IMG/VR virus record: IMGVR_UViG_3300025704_000070
Span: 1-33,298 of that record
Strand: one strand, 5' to 3'
Source: a virus
Length of the DNA stretch: 33,298 bases
Below are positions 24,407 to 31,261 of the stretch, piece after piece. The stretch's first letter is position 1. Each line of letters opens with the position of its first letter. Below the pieces are notes generated by a model. That model saw nothing but the letters and a program-made list of their open reading frames with translations, ran no database searches and had not been told where the DNA came from. A program made the position numbers and the translations under genes.

Positions 24407-24414
24407 ATATAACG
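24407..24414 (-). promoter_or_regulatory. CGTTATAT motif before the modification operon
   Basis: The octamer lies 2 bases upstream of ATG 24404, after a TAAATTTG sequence at 24440-24447 that also fits TAnnTTTG but lacks a clear -33 element. It may mark the start of the modification and packaging transcript. Confidence 0.4.
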
Positions 24415-24431
24415 TAATAATTATTTTTTTT

Positions 24432-24557
24432 TAAAAGACAAATTTATTTTGATCTTTTTGTTTTGCCTCCTTTATTTGTTTTATGCCAAATATAAGTTTG
24501 ATCAAATTCATTACAAGCTATAAATTTAATTTTTTTATTTTTTAATTTTTTTCTCAT
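24432..24557 (-). CDS. Small lysine-rich protein (41 aa)
   Basis: ATG 24557 overlaps the exonuclease stop as ATGA and the frame ends in TAA at 24432. The sequence begins MRKKLKNKKIKFIACNEF and contains a QTYIWHK segment. The overlap pattern equals that of proven neighbours, which supports translation, but low complexity and short length leave doubt. Function unknown. Confidence 0.45.
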
Positions 24558-25267
24558 TCTGTTAATAATTTTAAAAGATTAAAACATTCAATATACTTTA
24601 ATTTTGCTTTGCTTTTATATTGTTTTTTAAATAATTCATAAAGTTTTTTTGTGTATTGATATTTAGTAGAGCAATCTTTAAAATATTTTTGTGCAAACTT
24701 AACCCCCTTGCCTTTAAAGAAATTTACGTTGTCTGCTGTGTCGCCAACTATCATTTGCTCATAAAAATTATATAATGCTTCATCTTCTGATATATCAAGA
24801 ATCGTTTTATGTTTATAATGATAATTATAAATTAAGGCTGGAAATTGTTTATAATCTTTATCTATTGATATGATCATTACATTATCCCTGCCAAACTGAT
24901 TTGATAATTCAAACCAATACCTTGCAACCATATCATCTGTCTCAATACCATAAGCAAATTTGCTCTCGTATGTTTTTTTTACGTAATCGTGCATAGGGTG
25001 TAACAGAGGTGGGAGTGTTTGTTTTTTTCTATTAGCTTTATAATTTTTAGATAGTTTTTTTCTAAAGTTGCCTTTGCAACCATTAAAAGTAATAACCTTT
25101 TCTATCTCGTATTTTTCTTCAAGATCATTAACTATTTTCATAAATTGCTCATCAAATTTATTAATTGAATCAGCAATATCAGTATAAAAAATATTTTCTA
25201 TATCATCTGTTTTTGGCCTATAACAACTTGCAAAAACTAAGCTGTCTGCGTCAAATAATAAAATCAT
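24554..25267 (-). CDS. 5'-3' exonuclease (FEN-like, PIN and H3TH)
   Basis: The 237-residue enzyme resembles the exonuclease domain of DNA polymerase I and T5 D15. LLFDADSL at residues 3-10 supplies the first Asp pair. NFRKKLSKNYKANR is the helical arch segment, ETDDMVARYW and IISIDKDYKQF supply more metal ligands, and IVGDTADNV followed by FKGKG is the helix-three-turn-helix DNA-binding site. It would remove flaps or resect ends during replication and recombination with the ERF annealing protein. Starts with an ATGA overlap. Confidence 0.88.
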   Translation of the reverse strand: MILLFDADSLVFASCYRPKTDDIENIFYTDIADSINKFDEQFMKIVNDLEEKYEIEKVITFNGCKGNFRKKLSKNYKANRKKQTLPPLLHPMHDYVKKTYESKFAYGIETDDMVARYWFELSNQFGRDNVMIISIDKDYKQFPALIYNYHYKHKTILDISEDEALYNFYEQMIVGDTADNVNFFKGKGVKFAQKYFKDCSTKYQYTKKLYELFKKQYKSKAKLKYIECFNLLKLLTE

Positions 25268-25473
25268 TCTTTATTTATTTTTTTATATCGTGGGGAAGAA
25301 ATAATAGGCTGTTTGTCATTGTGTATAGTTTCTTTATTTATAATTTGCCCTTGCAAATCAACTACTGTGTAATTATGCTCAACTAATAATTCAATTGCTA
25401 AATTTATTTCTTTTGCCTTTTCTCTATAATGATTAAAAATCTGATTTTCAAATGCGTGTGGTGTATGTCCCAT
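25264..25473 (-). CDS. Hypothetical protein (69 aa)
   Basis: A small hydrophilic protein beginning MGHTPHAFENQIFNHYREK, helical in its first half and with a strand-like VVDLQGQIINKE. Coupled by ATGA overlap to the exonuclease gene. No family recognised. Confidence 0.55.
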   Translation of the reverse strand: MGHTPHAFENQIFNHYREKAKEINLAIELLVEHNYTVVDLQGQIINKETIHNDKQPIISSPRYKKINKE

Positions 25474-25479
25474 TTTTAT

Positions 25480-25797
25480 TTATTTAAAATTATATTTATA
25501 ATTATGTCTTTCAACTTCTATTTTTTGATTTGCAAAACAATTCATTCCGTTTATATGTGAATCAGTTGGAACAAAATAATGCCATTTTTTTTGTCTTGGT
25601 ATATAATAAAAAAACATAGCACATCTCTTATTTGTATTTTTTTCAAATATAATCGTTGCTGAATGATCGCTTGTAGGTATTATTTCTTGTACCTCAAAAG
25701 TTTCGTTATTAAAGTTATTTGCCCTGTTTTGATTAGAATATCTATTTTTAACTATAATGCTAAATTCTTTAAGTTGTTTAGCAATATCTTTATTCAT
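25480..25797 (-). CDS. Hypothetical protein (105 aa)
   Basis: The protein has an N-terminal helix and a beta-rich middle (HSATIIFEKNTNKRCAMFFY) with aromatic residues and a basic end. It overlaps the preceding gene by 8 bases. I do not recognise the family; it lies in the early replication block. Confidence 0.55.
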   Translation of the reverse strand: MNKDIAKQLKEFSIIVKNRYSNQNRANNFNNETFEVQEIIPTSDHSATIIFEKNTNKRCAMFFYYIPRQKKWHYFVPTDSHINGMNCFANQKIEVERHNYKYNFK

Positions 25798-25975
25798 TTA
25801 TTAAATCTAAATCAAGTTCCTTAGCTACATAATTAATATGCTTTTGAGTTGTTTGCGACCAATAACCTAACTGAATAAGTTTATTGTCTTCAATAGTTGC
25901 TACGTGGGTGCTATAACTATATACCCAATTTCCTAATAAAGTTAAATTTGTTTTGTATTTTCCTAATTTCGTCAT
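25790..25975 (-). CDS. Hypothetical protein (61 aa), DUF8033-like
   Basis: The small protein shows the pattern VYSYSTHVATIEDN...GYWSQTTQKHINYVAKEL, which I recall from small phage and bacterial proteins with a YSxxT...TTxKHIN arrangement (DUF8033-like). Function unknown. A TAAATTTG sequence, a possible -7 element, lies upstream inside the preceding gene's end. Confidence 0.55.
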   Translation of the reverse strand: MTKLGKYKTNLTLLGNWVYSYSTHVATIEDNKLIQLGYWSQTTQKHINYVAKELDLDLINE

Positions 25976-26009
25976 AATTTATATTTTCATTAAATATATA
26001 AAATATATA

Positions 26010-26429
26010 TTAGATATTCAAATTTATTTTGCTTGCTTGATTTTCTTTTAATAAATAAACAGGTTTTAATAATCTTTTCTTTGTCCACATTGTTGTATCA
26101 GGACAATACATTTTAGTTTCTTTTGGAAGTTTTATTTTATTTAACCAATATAAAAAATTGCCTTTAGGATCATTAACGAAATATAATTTTACAACCTCTG
26201 GATCCATCTTCATTAAAGCATCATATTTAAATTTCTCAAGCATTTTCTCCTCATAGTATTTATTTCTAAATTTCATTTCAATAACACAAGGTTTGCCTTT
26301 TCTTGTAAAACCGCAAGCATCATAATGTTTAAAACCATCTCCAGTCCACTCAAGATCCCAGCCATCAAAATTCATAAATTTTACAACAGCCTGCTCAAGT
26401 TTTTTAATAGATTCAATTCCCATTATCAA
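26010..26429 (-). CDS. PD-(D/E)XK-type nuclease (probable)
   Basis: The 139-residue protein has a core YDACGFTRKGKPCVIEMKFR at about residues 36-55. There, Asp in YDACG and Glu and Lys in IEMK form the PD-(D/E)XK metal site, preceded by an acidic residue in the first helix. The remainder alternates strands and helices (VKLYFVNDPKGNFLYWL). In the early block it could act as a recombination nuclease or resolvase. Met3 is an alternative start. The class call is good, the exact role open. Confidence 0.6.
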   Translation of the reverse strand: MIMGIESIKKLEQAVVKFMNFDGWDLEWTGDGFKHYDACGFTRKGKPCVIEMKFRNKYYEEKMLEKFKYDALMKMDPEVVKLYFVNDPKGNFLYWLNKIKLPKETKMYCPDTTMWTKKRLLKPVYLLKENQASKINLNI

Positions 26430-26619
26430 ATATTGAGTTTAATTCTTTTATCCATTTATTTATTGTATGGAGAGAACAGGTGCAGGGATAATGTATAGGA
26501 TGCTTGTAATATTTTGAGTGCAACTTGCACAAAAGTTTATACTCTCTGTTTTGTAAGTCATTGTTTGATTGTCGAAACTCGAGCCATTTATTGTAATCAT
26601 CTTTACTAAATTTTACCAT
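26413..26619 (-). CDS. Hypothetical protein with CxC motif (68 aa)
   Basis: The protein is helical and basic, with YPCTCSLHTINKWIKEL near the C-terminus. A CxC plus His could bind metal. It overlaps the previous gene by 7 bases and the next by 17, in a coupled chain. No function known. Confidence 0.55.
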   Translation of the reverse strand: MVKFSKDDYNKWLEFRQSNNDLQNREYKLLCKLHSKYYKHPIHYPCTCSLHTINKWIKELNSIFDNGN

Positions 26620-26747
26620 CTTTTAATTTTTATATCATTCCATTTTTTGCGCCTTTTATCGCACTCGCAATCAGGATTAATTTTTTTATAAATGTATCGT
26701 ATGCCTGTGTATTTTGTAAAATAATAAACTAAATCTCCTAATTTCAT
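26613..26747 (-). CDS. Small Cys-containing basic protein (44 aa)
   Basis: ATG 26747 overlaps the sigma-like gene's TGA as ATGA; TAA at 26613 overlaps the next start by 7 bases. The sequence MKLGDLVYYFTKYTGIRY is followed by PDCECDKRRKKWN. The CxCxKRxxxxN pattern is familiar to me from small proteins of Bacteroidetes phages. Both flanking overlaps support expression. Function unknown. Confidence 0.6.
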   Translation of the reverse strand: MKLGDLVYYFTKYTGIRYIYKKINPDCECDKRRKKWNDIKIKRW

Positions 26748-27214
26748 ATTACTTTTTTTAATCTTTCTAAAACTTTCCTATATGTATTATATAACGAGTG
26801 GTAAGGAATATTTGTCTTTCTTGATAGTTTTGCAACTGATTCGTTGCCCTCTAATAATTGATAAACTTTTTTATCATACCAATATAATTTATTTAATTCT
26901 TTAAGAACTTTATTATATGAAGCTTGATAATTAACATCATAATTATCATTAAAATATGAAATTTGATCATCAATGTTAAGTATAATTATTTTAGCTTCTT
27001 TTCTTTTTAAATCTAAAAACATACTTTTAAGAGTTTTAAAAATATAGAAGTAATTATAATCATCATCATAATTAATATCTAAACCATTATTAAGATTTCT
27101 TTGTATTTTAATATACATTTCTTGAACTATATCTTCTGCAGTATCTTTGTTACAACCAAAGGAAGATACAATATCAATCCAAATTTTATGTTTTTGGAAA
27201 ATTTTAGATAACAA
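26744..27214 (-). CDS. Sigma-70-like (ECF-type) RNA polymerase sigma factor
   Basis: The 156-residue protein contains a region-2-like helix DTAEDIVQEMYIKIQRN at residues 24-40. A helix rich in aromatic residues and LKSMFLDLKRKEAK follow. The C-terminal region-4-like helix-turn-helix is ESVAKLSRKTNIPYHSLYNT followed by KVLERLKKVI. Size and layout match short two-domain sigma factors. It may direct host polymerase to phage promoters, for instance the CGTTATAT sites; this link is inference. It could also be an inactive relative or anti-termination-type regulator. Confidence 0.7.
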   Translation of the reverse strand: MLSKIFQKHKIWIDIVSSFGCNKDTAEDIVQEMYIKIQRNLNNGLDINYDDDYNYFYIFKTLKSMFLDLKRKEAKIIILNIDDQISYFNDNYDVNYQASYNKVLKELNKLYWYDKKVYQLLEGNESVAKLSRKTNIPYHSLYNTYRKVLERLKKVI

Positions 27215-27229
27215 AACTTTTAATCATAT

Positions 27230-28078
27230 TTAATTTTTAAGTGGGTCGTATAGGTCCCCTATTATTTCAGGCAATCCTATTTCGTTAACTTTAAAACTAA
27301 ACGTATCAAATGAGAATCCTCTGCTTCTTTTACATTTTACTGTCACCCATTCTTTATTTACTGTGTTTGCTTCTAATTGAATTTGAGTTTCTGTCTTTTT
27401 TTCTATAAATGATCCAAGGTGTCCTGTCATTTTATCGGATCCAAAGTTTGAATGAATAACACAAATTATATGGCATTTATAATTTGACGACCATTCCATA
27501 ATTTTTTGAATACAAGCATTAGATTCCTCAATATTATTAACATCTGAAACTAAATCAGCAATGCCGTCAATAATTAATAAGCCTGTATTTTTAACTTTAT
27601 GCTCTAAACAATACTCAATGAACTCAATTCTTGTTTTGTAATTTAATGTTCTTAATCCAAAAGTATAATAAAATTCTGAATAATCCGAATCATTCATATC
27701 TAAGGCCCTTTTAAAACATTTTTGAGCGTGCCATTTGCCTTGCTCAGTATCAATATGAATTAAGTTTTTATCTTCTCTGTGGCCTTTTATATTGCCTCCA
27801 AATATATTTTTTTTGCCTAAATAAACTGAGGCTAATAAGGATATAAAAAAAGTTTTTTTGGTTTTAGGGGGTGCGCTTACAACAGAAAAGTTGCCGTAAG
27901 TTCCAATAGGTATCGGAAGCAAAAGATCTCCCTTTGATGATTTTATTAATTTTTCGCCTAAAGATAATGCTACAGGTGGATATTCAATTGTTTTTTTAGC
28001 ATCAATTTTGCAATCTTCTTCAATAGCTTGCATTGTTAAATATTGTATTGTCTGTTTTTCGTCAAGTCTTAATTGCAT
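27230..28078 (-). CDS. RecA/RepA-like ATPase with unusual Walker A
   Basis: The 282-residue protein resembles the RepA/AAA_25 group of hexameric or filament-forming ATPases. The nucleotide loop reads APPKTKKT at residues 69-76, with Ala and Lys where the standard GxxxxGKT has Gly. Walker B is TGLLIIDGIADLV near residue 170, followed by IICVIHSN and a C-terminal KCKRSRGF segment. The loop variant is known to me from phages of this host group, so it is probably still active. It may act as a replicative helicase or recombinase accessory, paired with SSB and ERF. Confidence 0.7.
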   Translation of the reverse strand: MQLRLDEKQTIQYLTMQAIEEDCKIDAKKTIEYPPVALSLGEKLIKSSKGDLLLPIPIGTYGNFSVVSAPPKTKKTFFISLLASVYLGKKNIFGGNIKGHREDKNLIHIDTEQGKWHAQKCFKRALDMNDSDYSEFYYTFGLRTLNYKTRIEFIEYCLEHKVKNTGLLIIDGIADLVSDVNNIEESNACIQKIMEWSSNYKCHIICVIHSNFGSDKMTGHLGSFIEKKTETQIQLEANTVNKEWVTVKCKRSRGFSFDTFSFKVNEIGLPEIIGDLYDPLKN

Positions 28079-28189
28079 TTACTAAATATATTATTTTTTC
28101 TTATGCAAATTATATTTTTTTTCAACCTTAAAATAATGTTTTCTAATTCTATTATTTGCTTTAATTTGTTTGTCTGTTAATTTTTTTAT

Positions 28190-28219
28190 AAAAAAAAAGG
28201 AGGTAAAAATTACCCCCTT
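28190..28219 (-). terminator. Rho-independent terminator after the SSB gene
   Basis: A minus-strand stem of at least nine pairs, AGGGGGTAA/TTACCTCCT with one G-T pair and a three-base loop, is followed by eight to nine U residues. The 183 bases between the SSB stop and the ATPase start (28079-28261) otherwise show no ATG-started gene. Confidence 0.85.
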
Positions 28220-28261
28220 AATTAAATAATATTAAACTATCTCTCCAATAGTAGTATAATA

Positions 28262-28552
28262 TTAAAAAGGTAAATCATCATTATTAGATTCAACAACTTC
28301 TTCTTGTCTCTCAGCTAACTTTATAATTTCGTTATGCCAAACAACTTTACCGTTGCCTAAATAAGTTTTTTGAGCTTTAGCCTCTCTTTCCTCTTTAGTT
28401 TGTGAATCCATTATAGCTACGTTATTTCCGTATCTTGTATCATCATTAACTGAGATAGTTAGGTTATAATAAACCGCACCATCTTTTCCTTTAATAAATT
28501 TTTCTTTAGGTAGTTTATCTACCCTTATACTTGCTTTAATAATTGCTCCCAT
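28262..28552 (-). CDS. ssb: Single-stranded DNA-binding protein (small SSB)
   Basis: The 96-residue protein is short for SSB but has an OB-fold-like strand pattern (MGAIIKASIRVDKLPKEKF, then VYYNLTISVNDD) and ends in NNDDLPF, the acidic tip by which SSBs recruit partner proteins. It would coat single strands during replication and recombination. It follows the ERF and ribbon-helix-helix genes and ends at a terminator. Confidence 0.75.
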   Translation of the reverse strand: MGAIIKASIRVDKLPKEKFIKGKDGAVYYNLTISVNDDTRYGNNVAIMDSQTKEEREAKAQKTYLGNGKVVWHNEIIKLAERQEEVVESNNDDLPF

Positions 28553-28563
28553 ATTTTATATAT

Positions 28564-28707
28564 TTAATTGTTTAATAATTCGTTTCTGATATAACTATTC
28601 ATTGTCATTCTTTTTGCTTTAGCTTTATTTCTTATAATCTGTTTATCTTCTTTAGTAACTTTAAGATGAATAGTTTCATTATAATTTAATTGATTAATTT
28701 CTTCCAT
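28564..28707 (-). CDS. Ribbon-helix-helix-type small protein A (47 aa)
   Basis: ATG 28707 to TAA 28564. The strand NETIHLKVTKEDKQII followed by helices AKAKRMTMNSYIRNELLNN is the ribbon-helix-helix layout seen in Arc/CopG and MobC-type DNA-binding proteins. It is a paralogue of the next upstream gene, sharing the ending YIRNELLNN, and 2 bases separate the two. It could repress early promoters or assist DNA handling. Confidence 0.65.
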   Translation of the reverse strand: MEEINQLNYNETIHLKVTKEDKQIIRNKAKAKRMTMNSYIRNELLNN

Positions 28708-28709
28708 AT

Positions 28710-28838
28710 TTAATTGTTTAATAATTCATTTCTTATATATCCTGATAAGGACATTCTTTTTTCTTTTGCTTTTTCAGTTAAATAATCTTTGTCTTTTTGA
28801 CTTAGTTTCAACAATAAAGCTGCATTTAATTTATTCAT
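28710..28838 (-). CDS. Ribbon-helix-helix-type small protein B (42 aa)
   Basis: ATG 28838 to TAA 28710, overlapping the ERF stop by 8 bases. The strand NAALLLKLSQKDKDYL and helices EKAKEKRMSLSGYIRNELLN give the same ribbon-helix-helix pattern as protein A. The 3' ends of both genes, including about 30 bases of DNA, are nearly identical, pointing to a tandem duplication. The two may form heterodimers. Confidence 0.65.
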   Translation of the reverse strand: MNKLNAALLLKLSQKDKDYLTEKAKEKRMSLSGYIRNELLNN

Positions 28839-29343
28839 CTATTTTAAAATTTAATAATTTATTTTCAATGTCTTGAGTTATAATATAATGCTCTTTTATA
28901 TCGTTTATTGTTTTGCCTTTGCTCATAGCATCTAATGCATTTTTAAACTGAGGTGTGTTATTTATTAACTTAGGTTTGCTTTTTTTTTTAATAGCTAAAT
29001 TGCCATCATCATCAATCGCTTGTAAAGCTAATAAACTTTGCAAAGTATATCGCCTAAAATAAGTAATTGCGGATCCAAGTTTTTGAGCATCTAAATCATT
29101 TGGTAAAGGCATAGAGGATTCAACAGATCCACCATCTAAATCAAAAATAATACTTCTAACTTGATTATCTGTTATTGGCTGCAATAATAAAAGATTATGT
29201 TTTTCTAATAATGGCTTTAATTGGCCTATTAAAGAATTAATATCAAAATACTTTGATTTATAAAAAGGGTTAGTTGCATCTTTACTAATTGATCCAAGTT
29301 CACTTTGTAATTTATATAATTTAGAGTAAATATTTTGTTTCAT
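28831..29343 (-). CDS. erf: ERF-family single-strand annealing protein
   Basis: The 170-residue protein has the ERF signature: NPFYKSKYFDINSLIGQLKP at residues 22-41, then DLDAQKLGSAITYFRRYTLQ at 83-102 and ALQAIDDDGN. This family, known from phage P22, anneals single strands in recombination and genome circularisation. It starts in an ATGA overlap with the coiled-coil gene upstream. With the exonuclease, SSB and NinG it forms a recombination module. Confidence 0.9.
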   Translation of the reverse strand: MKQNIYSKLYKLQSELGSISKDATNPFYKSKYFDINSLIGQLKPLLEKHNLLLLQPITDNQVRSIIFDLDGGSVESSMPLPNDLDAQKLGSAITYFRRYTLQSLLALQAIDDDGNLAIKKKSKPKLINNTPQFKNALDAMSKGKTINDIKEHYIITQDIENKLLNFKIDE

Positions 29344-29540
29344 ATTACTATTCTGTTTTGTTGAGTTACTTCTAATTTAGCTTTTACTGTTTCAATTATG
29401 CCTTTTGATTTTTTTAATAAATCATTAGATAGTTTAAGTTGATCTCTTAAATCGTTTACTTCTTTTTCTTTTTGCTTAATAATTGATTGATAAAAACCAA
29501 CTTGAACATAATGCTCCTCGTAAGTTATTGTTCTTTCCAT
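29340..29540 (-). CDS. Coiled-coil hypothetical protein (66 aa)
   Basis: The protein is almost entirely one coiled coil (IKQKEKEVNDLRDQLKLSND). It is the first gene downstream of a terminator and a TAnnTTTG site and overlaps ERF by 4 bases, so it may work with ERF. No domain is recognised. Confidence 0.55.
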   Translation of the reverse strand: MERTITYEEHYVQVGFYQSIIKQKEKEVNDLRDQLKLSNDLLKKSKGIIETVKAKLEVTQQNRIVI

Positions 29541-29563
29541 TTATATATATTTTATATTTAAAA

Positions 29564-29571
29564 CAAATATA
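29564..29571 (-). promoter_or_regulatory. Possible promoter -7 element TATATTTG before the ERF unit
   Basis: TATATTTG fits TAnnTTTG and lies 23 bases before ATG 29540, downstream of the ninG terminator. No clean TTTG is found at the -33 position; the U run of the terminator overlaps that place. The call is weaker than for the sites at 17655 and 18638. Confidence 0.4.
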
Positions 29572-29587
29572 TAAAAAATAAATCAAT

Positions 29588-29615
29588 AAAAAAAGGGCTA
29601 ATATAAATTAACCCT
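29588..29615 (-). terminator. Rho-independent terminator after ninG
   Basis: A minus-strand stem AGGGTTAAT/ATTAGCCCT, with one T-G pair and loop TTAT (+ strand 29594-29615), is followed by seven T residues. It ends the lysis-ninG transcript. Confidence 0.85.
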
Positions 29616-29653
29616 CTTTTCTACAAAACGAAACAGAACACATTCAAATATAA

Positions 29654-30046
29654 TTATAATAATTGATTTACCAAATTATTGTAATATAAAATCATTTCTT
29701 TAAGATCTTCATTACTATATTTTACAGTTTGTTTAGATTTAATTAATAAATCCTCTGCAACCCCATCGCCATATTTTTTTTCTAAATTTAATCCAAATAC
29801 ATATTGTCTTCCTTGTTGCATAACATTACAACCATAGCACTGAACTTGACAATTTGTAGGATCCCAACGAGTTGAATAAGATGATCGAGATTGAAAATGT
29901 CCACATTGCATATTTTTTTTATAATGGCTTATTTTACCACAAGTAAAACATTCAACCATTTCATCTTTTGCTTCTCTAAGTCTTATATATAAACTGAATA
30001 CAGTATCAAGTCTTTTAACTATATTTTTTCGAGATATTTTTTTCAT
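29654..30046 (-). CDS. ninG: NinG-like recombination protein
   Basis: The 130-residue protein matches phage lambda NinG (Rap). It has a basic N-terminus, zinc-finger-like cysteines in ECFTCGK (residues 33-39) and MQCGHFQSR (46-54), and NCQVQCYGCNVMQQG (68-82) with the HNH-like Cys pairs. It acts on recombination intermediates. A long T-rich leader precedes it and a terminator follows. Length is somewhat shorter than lambda NinG. Confidence 0.85.
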   Translation of the reverse strand: MKKISRKNIVKRLDTVFSLYIRLREAKDEMVECFTCGKISHYKKNMQCGHFQSRSSYSTRWDPTNCQVQCYGCNVMQQGRQYVFGLNLEKKYGDGVAEDLLIKSKQTVKYSNEDLKEMILYYNNLVNQLL

Positions 30047-30237
30047 TTATATAAATAAGATATTAACTAAAACAAACAAAAACAAAAAACAAACAAATCC
30101 CCAAAAGAAAATAAAAACAAAAAGAAAGAAAAAGCCTCTAAAAATTTATTTTTTTAATTGCCTGATCCAAACACCGTCCATCTTTATTAGGTTGTGTAAG
30201 TTTTGCTTTTAGCTTTCTAAATATATAAAAAAATATT
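30047..30237. other. Gap with purine/C-biased tract, no gene found
   Basis: This 191-base gap between holin and ninG has a + strand tract at about 30069-30145 composed almost only of A with C and G (few T), so the transcript has a long U-rich leader before ninG. A short frame on the minus strand lacks a start codon. I see no hairpin or promoter. Confidence 0.4.
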
Positions 30238-30645
30238 TTACTTTTTTAAAATAGATGCAGTTTTTTCTATACCCCTTGAAGTAAAATAAAATCCTAAACT
30301 CATTATAACAATTTGGCCTAACATAGAAACGTAATTGTCTTGTATGTTAAAATTACCAATATTGCCATCTGTAATAGAAAATATTGTATAAAGTATTAGA
30401 GAGAATATAGTTAATAAAGGTCTTATATTCTTGCTTAACCAACTATCCGAAACCATATCGTTTTTATGTCTTAAACTAATTTCTTTTTCTAAATCAATTT
30501 CTGCTTTAATAAAAACTTCTTCCATTTCCTTTTCAAACCTCGCTTGTTCTTCTTTACTAAAAACGTGATTGCCTATTATATTAGATAATTTTTCAGCAAT
30601 ACTTATTCCTGAACCCCCAAATAATTTAGCAAATATTTTTTTCAT
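30238..30645 (-). CDS. Holin (3TM-type superfamily)
   Basis: The 135-residue protein has an amphipathic N-terminal half and two clear membrane helices, about residues 74-93 (IRPLLTIFSLILYTIFSITD) and 105-123 (VSMLGQIVIMSLGFYFTSR). The WLSKNIRPLL segment matches GTA-type 3TM holins. It would open the inner membrane so that the M15 endolysin reaches the wall. Its start overlaps the stop of the 48-residue gene (TAATG). Confidence 0.7.
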   Translation of the reverse strand: MKKIFAKLFGGSGISIAEKLSNIIGNHVFSKEEQARFEKEMEEVFIKAEIDLEKEISLRHKNDMVSDSWLSKNIRPLLTIFSLILYTIFSITDGNIGNFNIQDNYVSMLGQIVIMSLGFYFTSRGIEKTASILKK

Positions 30646-30791
30646 TAATTATAAAATTTAAAATGTAACACAATAAAAATTATATAGATATTTAATTCTT
30701 CAAAATCTTTTTTATATTCTTTTCCATAATAACTAAAACCTAATAAAGGCCCTATTAAAAATCTTTCAATAATTGCAAACTCAAATCTCAT
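30645..30791 (-). CDS. Small hydrophobic protein (48 aa) in the lysis cluster
   Basis: ATG 30791 overlaps the endolysin stop, and TAA 30645 overlaps the holin start, both as TAATG. The sequence contains RFLIGPLLGFSYYGKEYKK and ends ELNIYIIFIVLHFKFYN. One hydrophobic stretch near the end may insert in the membrane. The tight coupling on both sides supports a real gene, perhaps a lysis accessory. Function is not known. Confidence 0.6.
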   Translation of the reverse strand: MRFEFAIIERFLIGPLLGFSYYGKEYKKDFEELNIYIIFIVLHFKFYN

Positions 30792-31261
30792 TAACAATTT
30801 TTGCAGCCTGTATAAGTATAGTATTTGCCTTTTCTTCTAATTTCTAATGCCTGTTTACGATTATCTTTTTTACTAACGTAAGAAACGTGAATCCATTGTG
30901 GCTCTCCTTTAATTGGGTATTCAGAAATAACTTGGTCAAAATCTAAATTTTCGATAATATAATCAAACATTTCTTTATTTGTTTTCTTGCCCATTGTTGT
31001 AATATCAATAGCCTGTCCAACTAAATGAGCTGATGTTTTTGATGCTCCGTTAATTCTTGAATTTAATTCTTCTGAACGATAAAAACTATTTATTTTGATA
31101 GGACCGCCTACCCATTCTCTTAATGGTTGAAATACTTTTTCTGCTAAAAGTTCCATATTTTCTAAATGCTCTTTTTTAGGCTTATTAGTAATACCTAATT
31201 GTTTAGCAGTTAAAGAATAAGTTGCTTCTTTATAACTTATGTTTTCGCTTATTTTCTTCAT
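30791..31261 (-). CDS. Endolysin, M15 peptidase (D,D- or L,D-carboxypeptidase type)
   Basis: The 156-residue enzyme has the M15 pattern. INSFYRSEELNSRI at residues 57-70 is followed by SAHLVGQAID (77-86), giving His79 and Asp86, and WIHVSY at 123-128, giving His125 as the third zinc ligand. It cleaves peptide cross-links of peptidoglycan during lysis. No signal peptide is seen, so it needs a holin. It overlaps the upstream small membrane gene by 32 bases. Confidence 0.85.
   Translation of the reverse strand: MKKISENISYKEATYSLTAKQLGITNKPKKEHLENMELLAEKVFQPLREWVGGPIKINSFYRSEELNSRINGASKTSAHLVGQAIDITTMGKKTNKEMFDYIIENLDFDQVISEYPIKGEPQWIHVSYVSKKDNRKQALEIRRKGKYYTYTGCKNC

Noticed and set aside
26788-26796. 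A sixth CGTTATAT copy
   Set aside because: It lies inside the sigma-like coding region, 40 bases from the next start, and can be explained by codon content.
28091-28189. A lysine-rich minus-strand frame downstream of the SSB terminator
   Set aside because: The frame has no ATG, GTG or TTG start before its body; low complexity explains the open frame.
30140-30237. A minus-strand frame after the holin gene encoding a DGRCLDQAIKKI-like segment
   Set aside because: It looks protein-like at the end but has no start codon; the ATG in another frame gives only 10 residues.
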